Source of the DNA: Sphingomonas sp. BK580
Lineage (GTDB): Bacteria; Pseudomonadota; Alphaproteobacteria; Sphingomonadales; Sphingomonadaceae
Length of the DNA stretch: 64,000 nt
Assembly (NCBI RefSeq): GCF_014194975.1
Contig: NZ_JACIAY010000001.1
Location: forward strand, 372,001 to 436,000
Direction of reading: 5' to 3'
Shown: positions 26,000 through 34,922 of the stretch, piece after piece
How the letters are laid out: the number at the start of each line of letters is the position of its first letter
Numbering within the stretch: the first letter of the stretch is position 1
Notes under the pieces: model-generated
Databases searched by the model: none
Seen by the model: the letters and a program-made list of their open reading frames with translations, nothing else
Told to the model about the DNA's origin: nothing
Position numbers and translations under genes: made by a program

Positions 26000-26277
26000 G
26001 TCGAGTCCCCGATGGTTGTGCTGTGGCACCAGAAGTCGCGATTGTGCGGTGCAGCGTCAAGGGCCAGGACGTGCCGCTGCCGTGTCGCCCCCTCGAAGCG
26101 AGCGCCTGCGATGGTCGGTGACGACGCCGATGCGGTGAATTCATCCTTCCCGCTGCCTGAGCTTGCGGCGAAGCGAGGACACCGCTATATCCGCCGTGCT
26201 TTCTCTTACATCGCGAGGTGCAAGGGGCTGCGGGGCTCGCTCCGCGGCGGCGACCAACGCATGTCCGGCAGGTGCAC

Positions 26278-26916
26278 TTGAGCGACAACGACTCCCTCTA
26301 CCGACTGATCGAACCCGAGGCGCAGGCGCTCGGCTTCGCGCTGGTGCGCGTGCGGCTGTTCGGCAAGGGCGACGAGCGCACGCTCCAGGTGATGGCCGAG
26401 CGCCCCGACACGCGCCAGCTCACCATCGACGACTGCGCCGAGCTGTCGCGCCGGCTCTCCGACATGCTCGACCAGCTCGAGCTCGAGGGACGCGACCCGA
26501 TCGAGGGCGCGTACCGGCTGGAGGTTTCGTCGCCCGGGATCGATCGACCGCTCACGCGCCGCCAGGATTTCACCGACTGGGCCGGCCATGAGGCGCGCAT
26601 CGTGCTCACCGAGGCAGTGGACGGGCAGAAGCAGTTCAAGGGCGACCTGGAAGGCATCGACGCCGACGGCCAGATCGCGATCCGCCACTCGCGCACCCAC
26701 GAGCTGGCGCGCGTGCCCTTCGCGCTGATCGCCGATGCCAAGCTGGTGCTCACCGACCGGCTGATCGCCGCGACGGTGCCGCTCTCGATGGAGGGCGCCG
26801 ACGAAGAGATCGAGGACCTGTCCGCGGACGCGGACACCGATGACATGTCCGCGGACGCGGACACCGATGACAAGTCCGCGGACGCGGACGGCGTGAAAGA
26901 AGAGGAATCGAACTGA
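26278..26916 (+). CDS. rimP: Ribosome maturation factor RimP with acidic repeat tail
   Basis: A 212-residue 30S maturation factor. The core shows LYRLIEPEAQALGFALVRVR, DDCAELSRRLSDMLD, YRLEVSSPGIDRPLTRRQDF and KGDLEGIDADGQIAI. There is no ATG at the expected place; a TTG at 26278, five bases after AGG, fits best (a GTG at 26272 is possible). After the SH3-like C-domain comes an unusual acidic tail of repeated SADADTDD units coded by a 27-bp tandem repeat. The stop overlaps the nusA ATG. Confidence 0.92.
   Translation: MSDNDSLYRLIEPEAQALGFALVRVRLFGKGDERTLQVMAERPDTRQLTIDDCAELSRRLSDMLDQLELEGRDPIEGAYRLEVSSPGIDRPLTRRQDFTDWAGHEARIVLTEAVDGQKQFKGDLEGIDADGQIAIRHSRTHELARVPFALIADAKLVLTDRLIAATVPLSMEGADEEIEDLSADADTDDMSADADTDDKSADADGVKEEESN
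26821..26890 (+). repeat. 27-bp tandem repeat coding the RimP acidic tail
   Basis: Two full 27-bp units start at 26821 and 26848, each beginning TCCGCGGACGCGGACACCGA, with a third partial copy from 26875. Unit length is a multiple of three, so copy number can change without a frameshift; each unit adds SADADTDDx. Confidence 0.9.
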
Positions 26917-28577
26917 TGGCCACCGGGGTCACCGCCAACCGTGCCGAGCTGATCGCGATCGCCAACTCGGTCGCGTCGGAGAAGATGATCGACAAGGGCA
27001 TCGTCATCGAGGCGATGGAGGACGCGATCCAGCGCGCCGCGCGCACGCGCTACGGCCAGGAGATGGACATCCGCGCGAAGCTCGATCCCAACAACGGCGA
27101 CCTGCGGCTGTGGCGCGTCGTCGAGGTGGTCGAGCTGGTCGACGACATCTACAAGCAGGTCGATGTCGCCGGCGCGCAGAAGCTCCAGCCGGGCGCGAGC
27201 GTCGGCGACTATCTGGTCGACCCGCTGCCCCCGATCGAGTTCGGCCGCATCCAGGCGCAGGCCGCCAAGCAGACGATCTTCCAGAAGGTGCGCGACGCCG
27301 AGCGCGAGCGCCAGTATGAGGAGTTCAAGGACCGCGCCGGCGAGATCATCACCGGCGTCGTCAAGCGGGTCGAGTTCGGCCATATCGTCGTCGACCTCGG
27401 GCGCGCCGAGGGCGTGATCCGGCGCGACGCGCAGATCCCGCGCGAGGTGGTGCGCGTCAACGACCGCATCCGCTCGCTGATCCTCAAGGTGGTGCGCGAG
27501 AACCGCGGGCCGCAGATCTTCCTCAGCCGCGCGCACCCCGACTTCATGAAGAAGCTGTTCGCGCAGGAAGTGCCCGAGATCTACGACGGCATCATCGAGA
27601 TCAAGGCGGCCGCGCGCGACCCGGGCAGCCGCGCCAAGATCGGCGTGATCTCGCACGATTCGAGCATCGACCCGGTCGGCGCCTGCGTCGGCATGAAGGG
27701 CAGCCGCGTCCAGGCGGTGGTGCAGGAGATGCAGGGCGAGAAGATCGACATCATCCCCTGGTCGCCCGACACGGCCACCTTCGTCGTCAACGCGCTGCAG
27801 CCCGCCAACGTCGCGCGCGTGGTGATCGACGAGGAGGAGGACCGCATCGAGGTCGTCGTCCCCGACGATCAGCTGAGCCTCGCGATCGGCCGCCGCGGCC
27901 AGAACGTGCGGCTGGCGTCACAGCTCACCGCCAAGGCGATCGACATCCTCACCGAGACCGACGCCAGCGAGAAGCGTCAGCAGGAGTTCGTGAAGAACTC
28001 CGAGCTGTTCCAGAACGAGCTCGACGTCGACGAGACGCTCGCGCAGCTGCTGGTGGCCGAGGGCTTCGGCGCGCTGGAGGAGGTCGCCTATGTCGAGCTC
28101 GACGAGCTCGCCGGGATCGAGGGCTTCGACGAGGATCTGGCGCAGGAGCTGCAGAGCCGCGCGCAGGAGGCGCTCGACCGCCGCGAGCAGGCCGCGCGCG
28201 AGGAGCGCCAGGCGCTGGGTGTCGAGGACGCGCTGGCCGAGCTGCCGTATCTCACCGAGGCGATGCTGGTCACGCTCGGCAAGGCGGGCATCAGGACGCT
28301 CGACGACCTCGCCGATCTCGCCACCGACGAGCTCGTCGAGAAGAAGCGCGCCGAGCCGCGTCGCCGCAACGACGACGCGCCGCGCCGCGACTCGCGCAAC
28401 GACGGGCGTGGCAACGGCGGCGTGCTCGGCGAGTACGGACTGAGCGACGAGCAGGGCAATGAGATCATCATGGCCGCCCGCGCGCACTGGTTCGCCGACG
28501 AGGACGGCGCGGCGGACGAGACCGCCGACGCGGACGGCGCCGGCGACGAGACCGCCGAGCCGGAGACGCAGGCCTGA
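26916..28577 (+). CDS. nusA: Transcription termination/antitermination factor NusA
   Basis: A 553-residue RNA-polymerase-binding factor. Order: N-terminal domain (~1-125) with IEAMEDAIQRAARTRYG; S1 domain (~135-200) with GEIITGVVKRVEFGHIVVDL; KH1 and KH2 (~200-350) with VGACVGMKGSRVQAVVQEM and LSLAIGRRGQNVRLASQLT; C-terminal acidic/helix-hairpin-helix repeats (~360-475) with LVAEGFGALEEVAYV and TLGKAGIRTLDDLA. The tail is acidic. It overlaps rimP at its start and the tautomerase gene at its stop (TGATG). Confidence 0.97.
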   Translation: MATGVTANRAELIAIANSVASEKMIDKGIVIEAMEDAIQRAARTRYGQEMDIRAKLDPNNGDLRLWRVVEVVELVDDIYKQVDVAGAQKLQPGASVGDYLVDPLPPIEFGRIQAQAAKQTIFQKVRDAERERQYEEFKDRAGEIITGVVKRVEFGHIVVDLGRAEGVIRRDAQIPREVVRVNDRIRSLILKVVRENRGPQIFLSRAHPDFMKKLFAQEVPEIYDGIIEIKAAARDPGSRAKIGVISHDSSIDPVGACVGMKGSRVQAVVQEMQGEKIDIIPWSPDTATFVVNALQPANVARVVIDEEEDRIEVVVPDDQLSLAIGRRGQNVRLASQLTAKAIDILTETDASEKRQQEFVKNSELFQNELDVDETLAQLLVAEGFGALEEVAYVELDELAGIEGFDEDLAQELQSRAQEALDRREQAAREERQALGVEDALAELPYLTEAMLVTLGKAGIRTLDDLADLATDELVEKKRAEPRRRNDDAPRRDSRNDGRGNGGVLGEYGLSDEQGNEIIMAARAHWFADEDGAADETADADGAGDETAEPETQA

Positions 28578-28825
28578 TGCCGTTCGTCTCGATCCGATTG
28601 GCGGGCAGCGCGACGCGCGAGCAGAAGGCGGGGATCGTGGCCGATGTCACGGCCTCGCTGGTGACGCGGCTGGGCAAGAACCCGGCCGCGGTGCAGGTCG
28701 CGATCGAGGAAGTGTCGACCGAGAACTATGGCGCCGGTGGGCAGCTGCTCGCCGACCGCGACGCGGGCGCCGCGGGTGCCGCGTCTTCCAGCCAGGGAGA
28801 CGCGCATGCGGCACCCGGGCGATGA
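28577..28825 (+). CDS. 4-oxalocrotonate tautomerase family small protein
   Basis: An 82-residue protein beginning MPFVSIRLAGSATREQKAGI; after Met removal Pro1 would be the catalytic base of the tautomerase superfamily. The segment VTASLVTRLGKNPAAVQVAIEEV matches the family's helix and second strand. The last ~25 residues are low-complexity Ala/Gly. The ATG overlaps the nusA stop, so it is translated with nusA even though it has no known link to transcription. The substrate is unknown. Confidence 0.8.
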   Translation: MPFVSIRLAGSATREQKAGIVADVTASLVTRLGKNPAAVQVAIEEVSTENYGAGGQLLADRDAGAAGAASSSQGDAHAAPGR

Positions 28826-28937
28826 GACTCTAGGCGGCCTCGCGCAGCGTCGTTCCCCCGCCCGCGTCGCCTGTTGTGGCACGGCGGGCGGGGGCACGTC
28901 CTCGGCGTTTGCGCAGGTGGGGCGCTCGCGGCGCCAT

Positions 28938-28963
28938 GGATCCCGGGTCGGGCCTGGGATGAC
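28938..28963. repeat. Partial REP-like unit before rnpM
   Basis: A half unit, GGATCCCGGGTCGGGCCTGG followed by GATGAC, in the 162-bp gap between the tautomerase gene and rnpM. It forms a small CCCGGGTC/GGCCTGGG-type stem and matches the arms of the larger copies. Confidence 0.6.
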
Positions 28964-28987
28964 GCAGCATCGCCAGGAGCACGCCGC

Positions 28988-29695
28988 ATGAGCGACCCCG
29001 TCCGCTCCTGCATCCTCACGCGCGAGCGTGCCGACCCGGCACGGCTCATCCGGCTCGCGCTCGCGTCGGACGGGCGCGTGCTGCCCGACGTCCGCGCCAA
29101 GGCGCCGGGGCGCGGCGCGTGGATCGGCGTCGCGCGCGCCGAGCTCGAGCAGGCGGTCGCCAAGGGCAAGCTGCGCGGCGCGCTCGCGCGCGCGTTCAAG
29201 ACCGGTGATCTCGCCGTCCCCGACGACCTGCCCGACCTGATCGCCGCCGCGCTGGAGCGCAACGCGCTCGACCGACTCGGGCTCGAGGCGCGCGCCGGCA
29301 CGATCGCGACCGGCGCGGAGCGGATCGAGACCGCCGCGCGCGCGGGCAAGCTGCACGCGCTCTACCATGCCGCCGACGCGAGCGAGGACGGGCGCCGCAA
29401 GCTGGCCCAGGCGTGGCGCGTCGGCAGCGAACGCGAAGGAAGTGACCTGAAGGGCTTGGCGTTGCCGGTCGAGCGCCCCATATTGTCGTTGGCGCTGGGC
29501 CGCGAGAATGTGGTACACATTGGCGTCATAGACCGCACCGCGGCCGGACGATTGGGCGAAGCGCTCGACCGCTGGCTGCACTTTATCGGCCCTGAACTGA
29601 CCTCCGCACCTTGCGCTACGGCCGCGCAAGGCGCATCGGCGCCCGGCACCGCCGGGCCCGCTTCGGCCGTGAGATTGCACGAGGAATTTGAGTGA
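28988..29695 (+). CDS. YlxR/RnpM-type RNA-binding protein (DUF448) with L7Ae-like domain
   Basis: A 235-residue protein. The N-terminal ~80 residues match the YlxR/DUF448 fold (RSCILTRERADPARLIRLAL, DGRVLPDVRAKAPGRGAWIG), and the middle (LGLEARAGTIATGAERI, AARAGKLHALYHAADASEDG) resembles an L7Ae/YlxQ-type RNA-binding domain, the fused form common in alphaproteobacteria. In Gram-positives the YlxR homologue modulates RNase P. The start ATG is at 28988; the stop overlaps the infB GTG as GTGA. Confidence 0.9.
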   Translation: MSDPVRSCILTRERADPARLIRLALASDGRVLPDVRAKAPGRGAWIGVARAELEQAVAKGKLRGALARAFKTGDLAVPDDLPDLIAAALERNALDRLGLEARAGTIATGAERIETAARAGKLHALYHAADASEDGRRKLAQAWRVGSEREGSDLKGLALPVERPILSLALGRENVVHIGVIDRTAAGRLGEALDRWLHFIGPELTSAPCATAAQGASAPGTAGPASAVRLHEEFE

Positions 29696-32439
29696 GCGAG
29701 ACCGACAACGACAAGCCGAAACTCGGGATGCGCGCGCCGCTGGGGCTGAAGCGCACGGTCGAGACCGGCAAGGTGAAGCAGAGCTTCAGCCACGGCCGTA
29801 GCAATACGGTGGTGGTCGAGGTGAAGCGTCGCCGCGTGCTCGGTCCGCAGGGCACGCCCGAGCCGACGCCGGCGCCGGCACCCGAGCCGGTCGCCGCGAC
29901 CGCCGCGCCCGCCGCGGCGCAGCCCGCGCCGCGCCCGCCGGTCTCGAACGAGACCGCGCAGGAGCGTCAGGCGCGCCTGCTGCGCGAGGCCGAGGACCAG
30001 CGCATGCACGCGCTGGAGGAAGCGCGTCGTCGCGAGGAGGCCGAGCGCCAGCGCGCCGCCGAGGACGAGCGCCGCCGCGTCGAGGAGCGCGCGCGCGCCG
30101 AGGCCGAGGCGCGCGCCGCGGCTGAGGCGCCCGCGCCGGAACCGACCCCGGCGCCCGAGCCGACCCCCGCACCGATCGCGCAGGCGCCGAGTGCACCGGC
30201 CGAGCCGGCGGCCCCGGCCGAGCCGGTCGCCGTCGCGCGCGCGACGCCGGCCCCCGCTCCGACGCCGGCTCCGGCGGCTCCCCCGCCCCCGCCGCCAGTG
30301 CTCGAGCTGGCGCGTGATCCGGCGATGCCGGCGCCGCGGCGCTTCTCGCCGGTCGCACGTCCCGAGATCCCGAAGCCGCAGCCCAAGCCCGAGCCGAAGC
30401 CGGCCGCGGCGCCGACCGCGAGCGCGGCCCCGGCGACGAGCACCGGCGCCGCGGGCAGCGCACCGCGCAGCCTGCCGAGCGGCCAGGCGACGCCGCGAAA
30501 TGCCACGCCGGCGCGGCCACAGCAGCGCGACCGCAAGGGCGACGAGCGTCGCGGCGGCAAGCTGACCGTCACGCGCGCGCTCAACGAGGACGGCGCGCGC
30601 GCGCGCAGCCTCGCCGCGCTGAAGCGCGCGCGCGAGAAGGAGAAGCGCGGCTTCTCCGGCCCGCGCGAGCCGCAGGCCAAGCAGGTTCGCGACGTCCAGG
30701 TGCCCGAGGCGATCACCGTGCAGGAGCTCGCCAACCGCATGGCGGAGCGCGGCGCCGATCTGGTCAAGACGCTGTTCAAGATGGGCATGCCCGTCACGAT
30801 GACGCAGACGATCGACCAGGACACCGCCGAGCTGCTGGTGACCGAGTTCGGCCACAACATCGTTCGCGTCTCCGACTCGGACGTCGACCTCGCGCTCGAC
30901 ACCAGCGAGGACTCGGCCGACCAGCTCCAGCCGCGTCCCCCGGTCGTCACGATCATGGGTCATGTCGACCACGGCAAGACCAGCCTGCTCGACGCGCTGC
31001 GCGGCACCGATGTCGCCAAGGGCGAGGCCGGCGGCATCACCCAGCATATCGGCGCCTATCAGGTGACCCTGAAGGACAAGTCGAAGATCACCTTCCTCGA
31101 CACGCCGGGCCACGAGGCGTTCACCGCGATGCGCGCGCGCGGTGCGGACGTGACCGACATCGTGGTGCTGGTGGTCGCCGCGGACGACGGGCTGATGCCG
31201 CAGACGATCGAGGCGATCAACCACACCAAGGCGGCGGGCAAGCCGATGATCGTGGCGATCAACAAGATCGACAAGCATGACGCCAACCCGCAGCGCGTGC
31301 GCGAGCGCCTGCTCGAGCATGACGTCCAGGTCGAGATGATGGGCGGCGAGACGCAGGACGTCGAGGTCTCGGCGCTCAAGCGGACCGGGCTCGACGAGCT
31401 GATCGAGAAGATCCAGCTCCAGGCCGAGTTGCTCGATCTCACCGCCAACCCCGATCGTGCCGCTGAGGGCAGCGTGATCGAGGCCAAGCTCGACAAGGGC
31501 CGCGGCCCGGTCGCGACCGTGCTCGTCACCCGCGGCACGCTCAAGGTGGGCGACGTCTTTGTCGTCGGCGCCGAGAGCGGCAAGGTGCGCGCGCTGGTCG
31601 ACGACAAGGGGCGCCAGCTCAAGCAGGCGGGGCCGTCCACGCCGGTCGAGGTGCTCGGCATCTCGGGCACGCCGTCGGCGGGCGACCAGCTTCAGGTGGT
31701 CGAGAACGAGGCGCGCGCGCGTGAGGTCGCCGAGTATCGCCAGAGCGTGCTGCTGCAGAAGCGTACCACGGCGGCGCCGACCAGCCTGGAGAACATGTTC
31801 TCGGCGCTGCGCGCCAACGCCGCGATCGAGTATCCGCTCGTGGTCAAGGCCGACACGCAGGGCACGGTCGAGGCGATCGTCGCGTCGATCAACAAGATCT
31901 CGACCGATCTCATCAAGGCGCGGGTGCTGCACTCGGGCGTCGGCGGGATCACCGAGAGCGACGTGACGCTGGCAGGGGCATCGGGGGCGCCGATCATCGG
32001 CTTCCACGTCCGCGCCAACGCCAAGGCACGCGAGATCGCCGAGCGGCAGAAGGTGGCGCTGAAGTACTACGACGTCATCTACGACCTGATCGACGAGATC
32101 CGCGCCGGCATGGCGGGCGAGCTCGGGCCGGAGGCGTTCGAGACCGTGGTCGGCCGCGCCGAGATCCGCGAGGTCTTCTCGGCGGGCAAGCACGGCAAGG
32201 CGGCGGGTCTGCTCGTCACCGAGGGCGTCATCCGCAAGGCGCTCAAGGCGCGCATCACGCGCAACGACGTCATCATCTACCAGGGTGAGATCGCGTCGCT
32301 GCGTCGCTTCAAGGACGACGTCGCCGAGGTGCGCGCGGGCCTGGAGTGCGGCGTGACGTTCTCGCAGAACTTCGTCGACATCAAGGCCGGCGACTATCTC
32401 GAGACGTACGAGGTCGAGCTGCGCGAGCGTACGCTCTGA
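29692..32439 (+). CDS. infB: Translation initiation factor IF-2
   Basis: A 915-residue GTPase that places initiator tRNA on the 30S subunit. The alphaproteobacterial N-terminal cap is [20 protein letters not shown]. Residues ~55-320 are a long charged/Pro-Ala-rich linker with an [20 protein letters not shown] helix. The G domain starts near 420: [20 protein letters not shown] (P-loop), DTPGHEAF, and NKIDKHDA. Domains II-IV follow. Translation starts at a GTG overlapping the previous gene. A hairpin follows the stop. Confidence 0.98.
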   Translation: MSETDNDKPKLGMRAPLGLKRTVETGKVKQSFSHGRSNTVVVEVKRRRVLGPQGTPEPTPAPAPEPVAATAAPAAAQPAPRPPVSNETAQERQARLLREAEDQRMHALEEARRREEAERQRAAEDERRRVEERARAEAEARAAAEAPAPEPTPAPEPTPAPIAQAPSAPAEPAAPAEPVAVARATPAPAPTPAPAAPPPPPPVLELARDPAMPAPRRFSPVARPEIPKPQPKPEPKPAAAPTASAAPATSTGAAGSAPRSLPSGQATPRNATPARPQQRDRKGDERRGGKLTVTRALNEDGARARSLAALKRAREKEKRGFSGPREPQAKQVRDVQVPEAITVQELANRMAERGADLVKTLFKMGMPVTMTQTIDQDTAELLVTEFGHNIVRVSDSDVDLALDTSEDSADQLQPRPPVVTIMGHVDHGKTSLLDALRGTDVAKGEAGGITQHIGAYQVTLKDKSKITFLDTPGHEAFTAMRARGADVTDIVVLVVAADDGLMPQTIEAINHTKAAGKPMIVAINKIDKHDANPQRVRERLLEHDVQVEMMGGETQDVEVSALKRTGLDELIEKIQLQAELLDLTANPDRAAEGSVIEAKLDKGRGPVATVLVTRGTLKVGDVFVVGAESGKVRALVDDKGRQLKQAGPSTPVEVLGISGTPSAGDQLQVVENEARAREVAEYRQSVLLQKRTTAAPTSLENMFSALRANAAIEYPLVVKADTQGTVEAIVASINKISTDLIKARVLHSGVGGITESDVTLAGASGAPIIGFHVRANAKAREIAERQKVALKYYDVIYDLIDEIRAGMAGELGPEAFETVVGRAEIREVFSAGKHGKAAGLLVTEGVIRKALKARITRNDVIIYQGEIASLRRFKDDVAEVRAGLECGVTFSQNFVDIKAGDYLETYEVELRERTL

Positions 32440-32445
32440 GGCGCC

Positions 32446-32473
32446 GCGACGGCCTTCCGCGGAGGGCCGTCGC
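32446..32473 (+). terminator. Stem-loop after infB
   Basis: GCGACGGCC pairs with GGCCGTCGC around a loop of ten bases, just after the infB stop. There is no U-tract, so it may terminate weakly or only protect the mRNA end before rbfA. Confidence 0.5.
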
Positions 32474-32482
32474 GAGTGTCCC

Positions 32483-32578
32483 GTCATCCCGCGGCCTTGA
32501 GCCGGGATCCATCGTCCAGCGCGCGCATCGATCGTCGCGCTAACGGCGCGACGGATCCCGGCTCATGGCCGAGATGAC
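32483..32578. repeat. REP-like inverted repeat between infB and rbfA
   Basis: The left arm GTCATCCCGCGGCCTTGAGC with CGGGATCC is mirrored by GGATCCCGGCTCATGGCC with GAGATGAC, giving a 96-bp near-perfect palindrome. It is the best-preserved copy of this family in the window. Confidence 0.85.
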
Positions 32579-32639
32579 GGCATGTCATCGGGCGTCGACG
32601 CGCGGTGGCCGCGCTCCTTGCGAGGGGGAGAAGAACGAG

Positions 32640-33035
32640 ATGAACCAGCCGCAGGAAAAATCGGTGCGCACGCTGCGCGTCGGCGAGCAGGTGCGTCACG
32701 TGCTGTCGGAGATCCTTCAGCGCGGCGACGTGCACGACGACACGCTCGCCTCGCACATGGTAAGCATCACCGAGGTTCGCATGTCGCCCGACCTGCGCCA
32801 CGCCACCGTGTTCGTGAAGCCGCTGCTCGGGCGCGACGAGGAAGCGGTGCTCAAGGCACTGCGCACCAACACCGCCTATCTCCAGCGCGAGGTCGCGCAC
32901 CGGGTGCGAACGAAATACGCCGCCAAGCTCAAGTTCCTGCCGGACGAGAGCTTCGACGAGGGCAGCCACATCGACTCGCTGCTGCGTCGCCCCGAGGTCG
33001 CGCGCGACCTTCCCGCGGAGGGTGGCGAGGATTGA
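32640..33035 (+). CDS. rbfA: Ribosome-binding factor A
   Basis: A 131-residue KH-fold protein needed for 16S rRNA 5' end maturation and cold adaptation. Visible: [40 protein letters not shown] and [20 protein letters not shown], ending with the typical [26 protein letters not shown] ribosome-binding region precedes the ATG. It is the last gene of the rimP-infB group before a toxin-antitoxin insertion. Confidence 0.96.
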   Translation: MNQPQEKSVRTLRVGEQVRHVLSEILQRGDVHDDTLASHMVSITEVRMSPDLRHATVFVKPLLGRDEEAVLKALRTNTAYLQREVAHRVRTKYAAKLKFLPDESFDEGSHIDSLLRRPEVARDLPAEGGED

Positions 33036-33066
33036 CCGAGACGCCGGTAAGACGCACCTCACCGGT

Positions 33067-33342
33067 ATGAACGCGATCACGCGACTCTCCGAGAAGGTCC
33101 AGGTCGTTGTCCCCGAAGCGATCCGTGACCTGAAAGGCTGGGCGCCGGGGCTCGCGCTTGAAGTCGTCGACGCCGGCGGCGGTGTGCTGCTGCGGCCGCG
33201 CCGTCGGGTAAAGACGCTGACCCCATCAGTGGCGGTCGCGCGCTTCAAGGACATCTACCGGCATCAGGGCCCGCGCGTCACGCTCGAGGAGATGGACGAG
33301 GCGATCGCGGAGGGGGCCGCTCGTCGAGCCGGGCGCCGGTGA
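33067..33342 (+). CDS. AbrB/SpoVT-type antitoxin (VapB-like)
   Basis: A 91-residue protein whose N-terminus MNAITRLSEKVQVVVPEAIRDL matches the swapped-hairpin AbrB/SpoVT DNA-binding domain of VapB/MazE-type antitoxins. The C-terminal half (VARFKDIYRHQGPRVTLEEM) is helical and would bind and cover the toxin. Such antitoxins repress their own promoter. The stop overlaps the toxin GTG as GTGA. It lies in a short gap after rbfA, so it is probably read as part of that transcript. Confidence 0.82.
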   Translation: MNAITRLSEKVQVVVPEAIRDLKGWAPGLALEVVDAGGGVLLRPRRRVKTLTPSVAVARFKDIYRHQGPRVTLEEMDEAIAEGAARRAGRR

Positions 33343-33733
33343 CCACCGCGGTCGACACGAACGTGGTGCTGCGATGATCACGCGCGACGATCCGGTACAG
33401 GCTGCGCTTGCCGACGCCATCTTCGACGTGCCGGTCGTGATCACCACGACGGTCTTGCTCGAGGCGGAATGGGTTCTGCGCGGGCGACGCTATGCGACGC
33501 GACGCGACACCACCGCGACCCTGCTCGAGCAGATCGCCGAGACGACGACGGTGACGATCGAGCATGAGGAAGGCGTGCGCTGGGCGACCGGCCGGTACCG
33601 CCTGGGCGCCGACTTCGCGGACATGATCCACCTTGTCGTGCCCGCGGACGCCACACGCTCCGTCACCTTCGACCGCCGACTCGCCCGGCACGCCGGCACC
33701 GACGCCCCGCTCGCGATCGAGACGCTCGCCTGA
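33339..33733 (+). pseudogene. PIN-domain toxin (VapC-like), split by a one-base frameshift
   Basis: Reading from the GTG at 33339 gives VTTAVDTNVVLR then TGA at 33375. The rest of a PIN domain continues in another frame from an ATG at 33374 (MITRDDPVQAALAD ...). Joined, the two parts make a normal ~131-residue VapC with acidic residues in VDTN, LLEAEWVLR and GADFADMIH. One base appears to be missing at CTGCGATGATC. The downstream piece alone lacks the first catalytic Asp, so it should be inactive as an RNase. It could be a real mutation, a sequencing error or a programmed -1 shift. Confidence 0.8.
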
Positions 33734-34314
33734 TGGCCAAGCTATACTTCTACTACGCCAGCATGAACGCCGGAAAGTCGACCAACCTGCTCCAGGCCGA
33801 CTTCAACTATCGCGAGCGCGGCATGCGCACGATGCTGTTCACCGCGGCGGTGGACGATCGCTTCGCCGCGGGCACCATCACCTCGCGCATCGGCCTCGCC
33901 GCGCCCGCGACGATGTTCGACGCCGCCACCGACCTCGCCGCCTTGGTCGCGGCCGAGCACGCGCGCGCGCCGCTGGCGTGCGTGCTGGTGGACGAGGCGC
34001 AGTTCCTCACCGCGGCGCAGGTCGACCAGCTCGCCTGGCTCGCCGACGTCGAGGACGTGCCCGTGCTCGCCTACGGCCTGCGCACCGACTTTCTCGGCCA
34101 GCTCTTCGCGGGCTCGGCGCGACTGCTCGCGCTCGCGGACTCGCTGGAGGAGATCAAGTCGGTGTGCGCGTGCGGGCGCAAGGCGACGATGAACCTGCGC
34201 GTCGACGCCGACGGCCGCCCGGTCACCGCCGGGCGCCAGACCGAGATCGGCGGCAACGACCGCTATGTCGCGCTGTGCCGCCGCCATTTCAGCGCGGCAC
34301 TGGCGGAGGGGTGA
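33733..34314 (+). CDS. tdk: Thymidine kinase
   Basis: A 193-residue type II thymidine kinase phosphorylating thymidine with ATP. The P-loop is YASMNAGKSTNLLQ near residues 8-21, the DExx segment is VDEAQFLT, and AYGLRTDFLGQLF plus a zinc site around CACGRKATMNLR and CRRHF are present. It begins on the stop of the toxin frame (TGATGG), so it is coupled to the broken toxin gene. The next gene starts at its stop. Confidence 0.95.
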   Translation: MAKLYFYYASMNAGKSTNLLQADFNYRERGMRTMLFTAAVDDRFAAGTITSRIGLAAPATMFDAATDLAALVAAEHARAPLACVLVDEAQFLTAAQVDQLAWLADVEDVPVLAYGLRTDFLGQLFAGSARLLALADSLEEIKSVCACGRKATMNLRVDADGRPVTAGRQTEIGGNDRYVALCRRHFSAALAEG

Positions 34315-34775
34315 GCGCCCCGCCGATCCCGCGGGTGAGCGGCATCAACCATGTCACGCTCGCGGTGAGCGACGTGGCGCGCTCGCTCGCCTTCTACCGC
34401 GACGTGCTGGGCTGCACGGTGCGCGCGCGCTGGGCGGAAGGTGCCTATGTCGAGGCGGGCGCGCTGTGGCTGTGCCTGCTCCACGACGACGCCGCGCGGA
34501 TGGCGCCGCACCCCGACTACACCCACCTTGCCTTCAGCGTGTCCGAGCCGGACTATGCGGTGCTCAGCGCGCGCCTGGCCGCCGAGTGCGTGATCTGGAA
34601 GACCGATCGCAGCGAGGGCGCGTCGACCTATTTCCTCGACCCCGACGGGCACAGGCTGGAGATCCACCTCGGCACGCTCGAGACGCGATTGGCGCACTAT
34701 CGCGAACATCCCGGCAAGGGTGTGACCGTGTTCGATGGCGACGCGCCCGCCACGAGTTCGATCCATCCCGAGTAA
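34311..34775 (+). CDS. FosA-like VOC metalloprotein (fosfomycin thiol transferase family)
   Basis: A 154-residue vicinal-oxygen-chelate protein. Metal ligands are His14 (GINHVTLAV), His72 (YTHLAFSV) and Glu117 (GHRLEIHLG); SEGASTYFLDPDGH matches the FosA K+/substrate region. FosA adds glutathione to fosfomycin. It starts with GTG overlapping the tdk stop. Resistance activity is inferred by family only; chromosomal FosA-like proteins may have other substrates. Confidence 0.8.
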   Translation: MSAPPIPRVSGINHVTLAVSDVARSLAFYRDVLGCTVRARWAEGAYVEAGALWLCLLHDDAARMAPHPDYTHLAFSVSEPDYAVLSARLAAECVIWKTDRSEGASTYFLDPDGHRLEIHLGTLETRLAHYREHPGKGVTVFDGDAPATSSIHPE

Positions 34776-34780
34776 TCCGT

Positions 34781-34854
34781 GCTCCGGCGACCGCCGGAGC
34801 CCAGGGCCGCGGGCGTGACACTCGTGGCTCTGGGCTCCTGCGTGCGCAGGAGTA
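34781..34854. repeat. GCTCCGGCG/CGCAGGAG inverted repeat, copy 1
   Basis: Its left end is GCTCCGGCGACCGCCGGAGC followed by CCAGGGCC; its right end is GGCTCTGGGCTCCTGCGTGC followed by GCAGGAG. The same element, in opposite orientation, follows pnp at 39486-39559; a partial copy is at 55556-55582. Confidence 0.8.
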
Positions 34855-34922
34855 CCTCGCTGGTTCGAACCACGTGGATCACACGCTAGCCGAACCGCCC
34901 TCCCTCGCCTATCTCGCGCGCC

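Noticed and set aside
25977..26277. Gene between the MFS transporter and rimP
   Set aside because: Only low-complexity overlapping frames are present, with no ribosome-binding site; it is treated as promoter/leader DNA.
26821..26890. Possible CRISPR-like direct repeats
   Set aside because: Units are contiguous without spacers and lie in the rimP reading frame, so they are a coding tandem repeat.
29362..32487. Very long open frame (over 1000 codons) antisense to infB
   Set aside because: It mirrors infB codons; high GC content removes stop codons in the antisense frame. Its composition (Arg/Ala/His/Leu/Asp low-complexity) has no domain and no plausible start signal.
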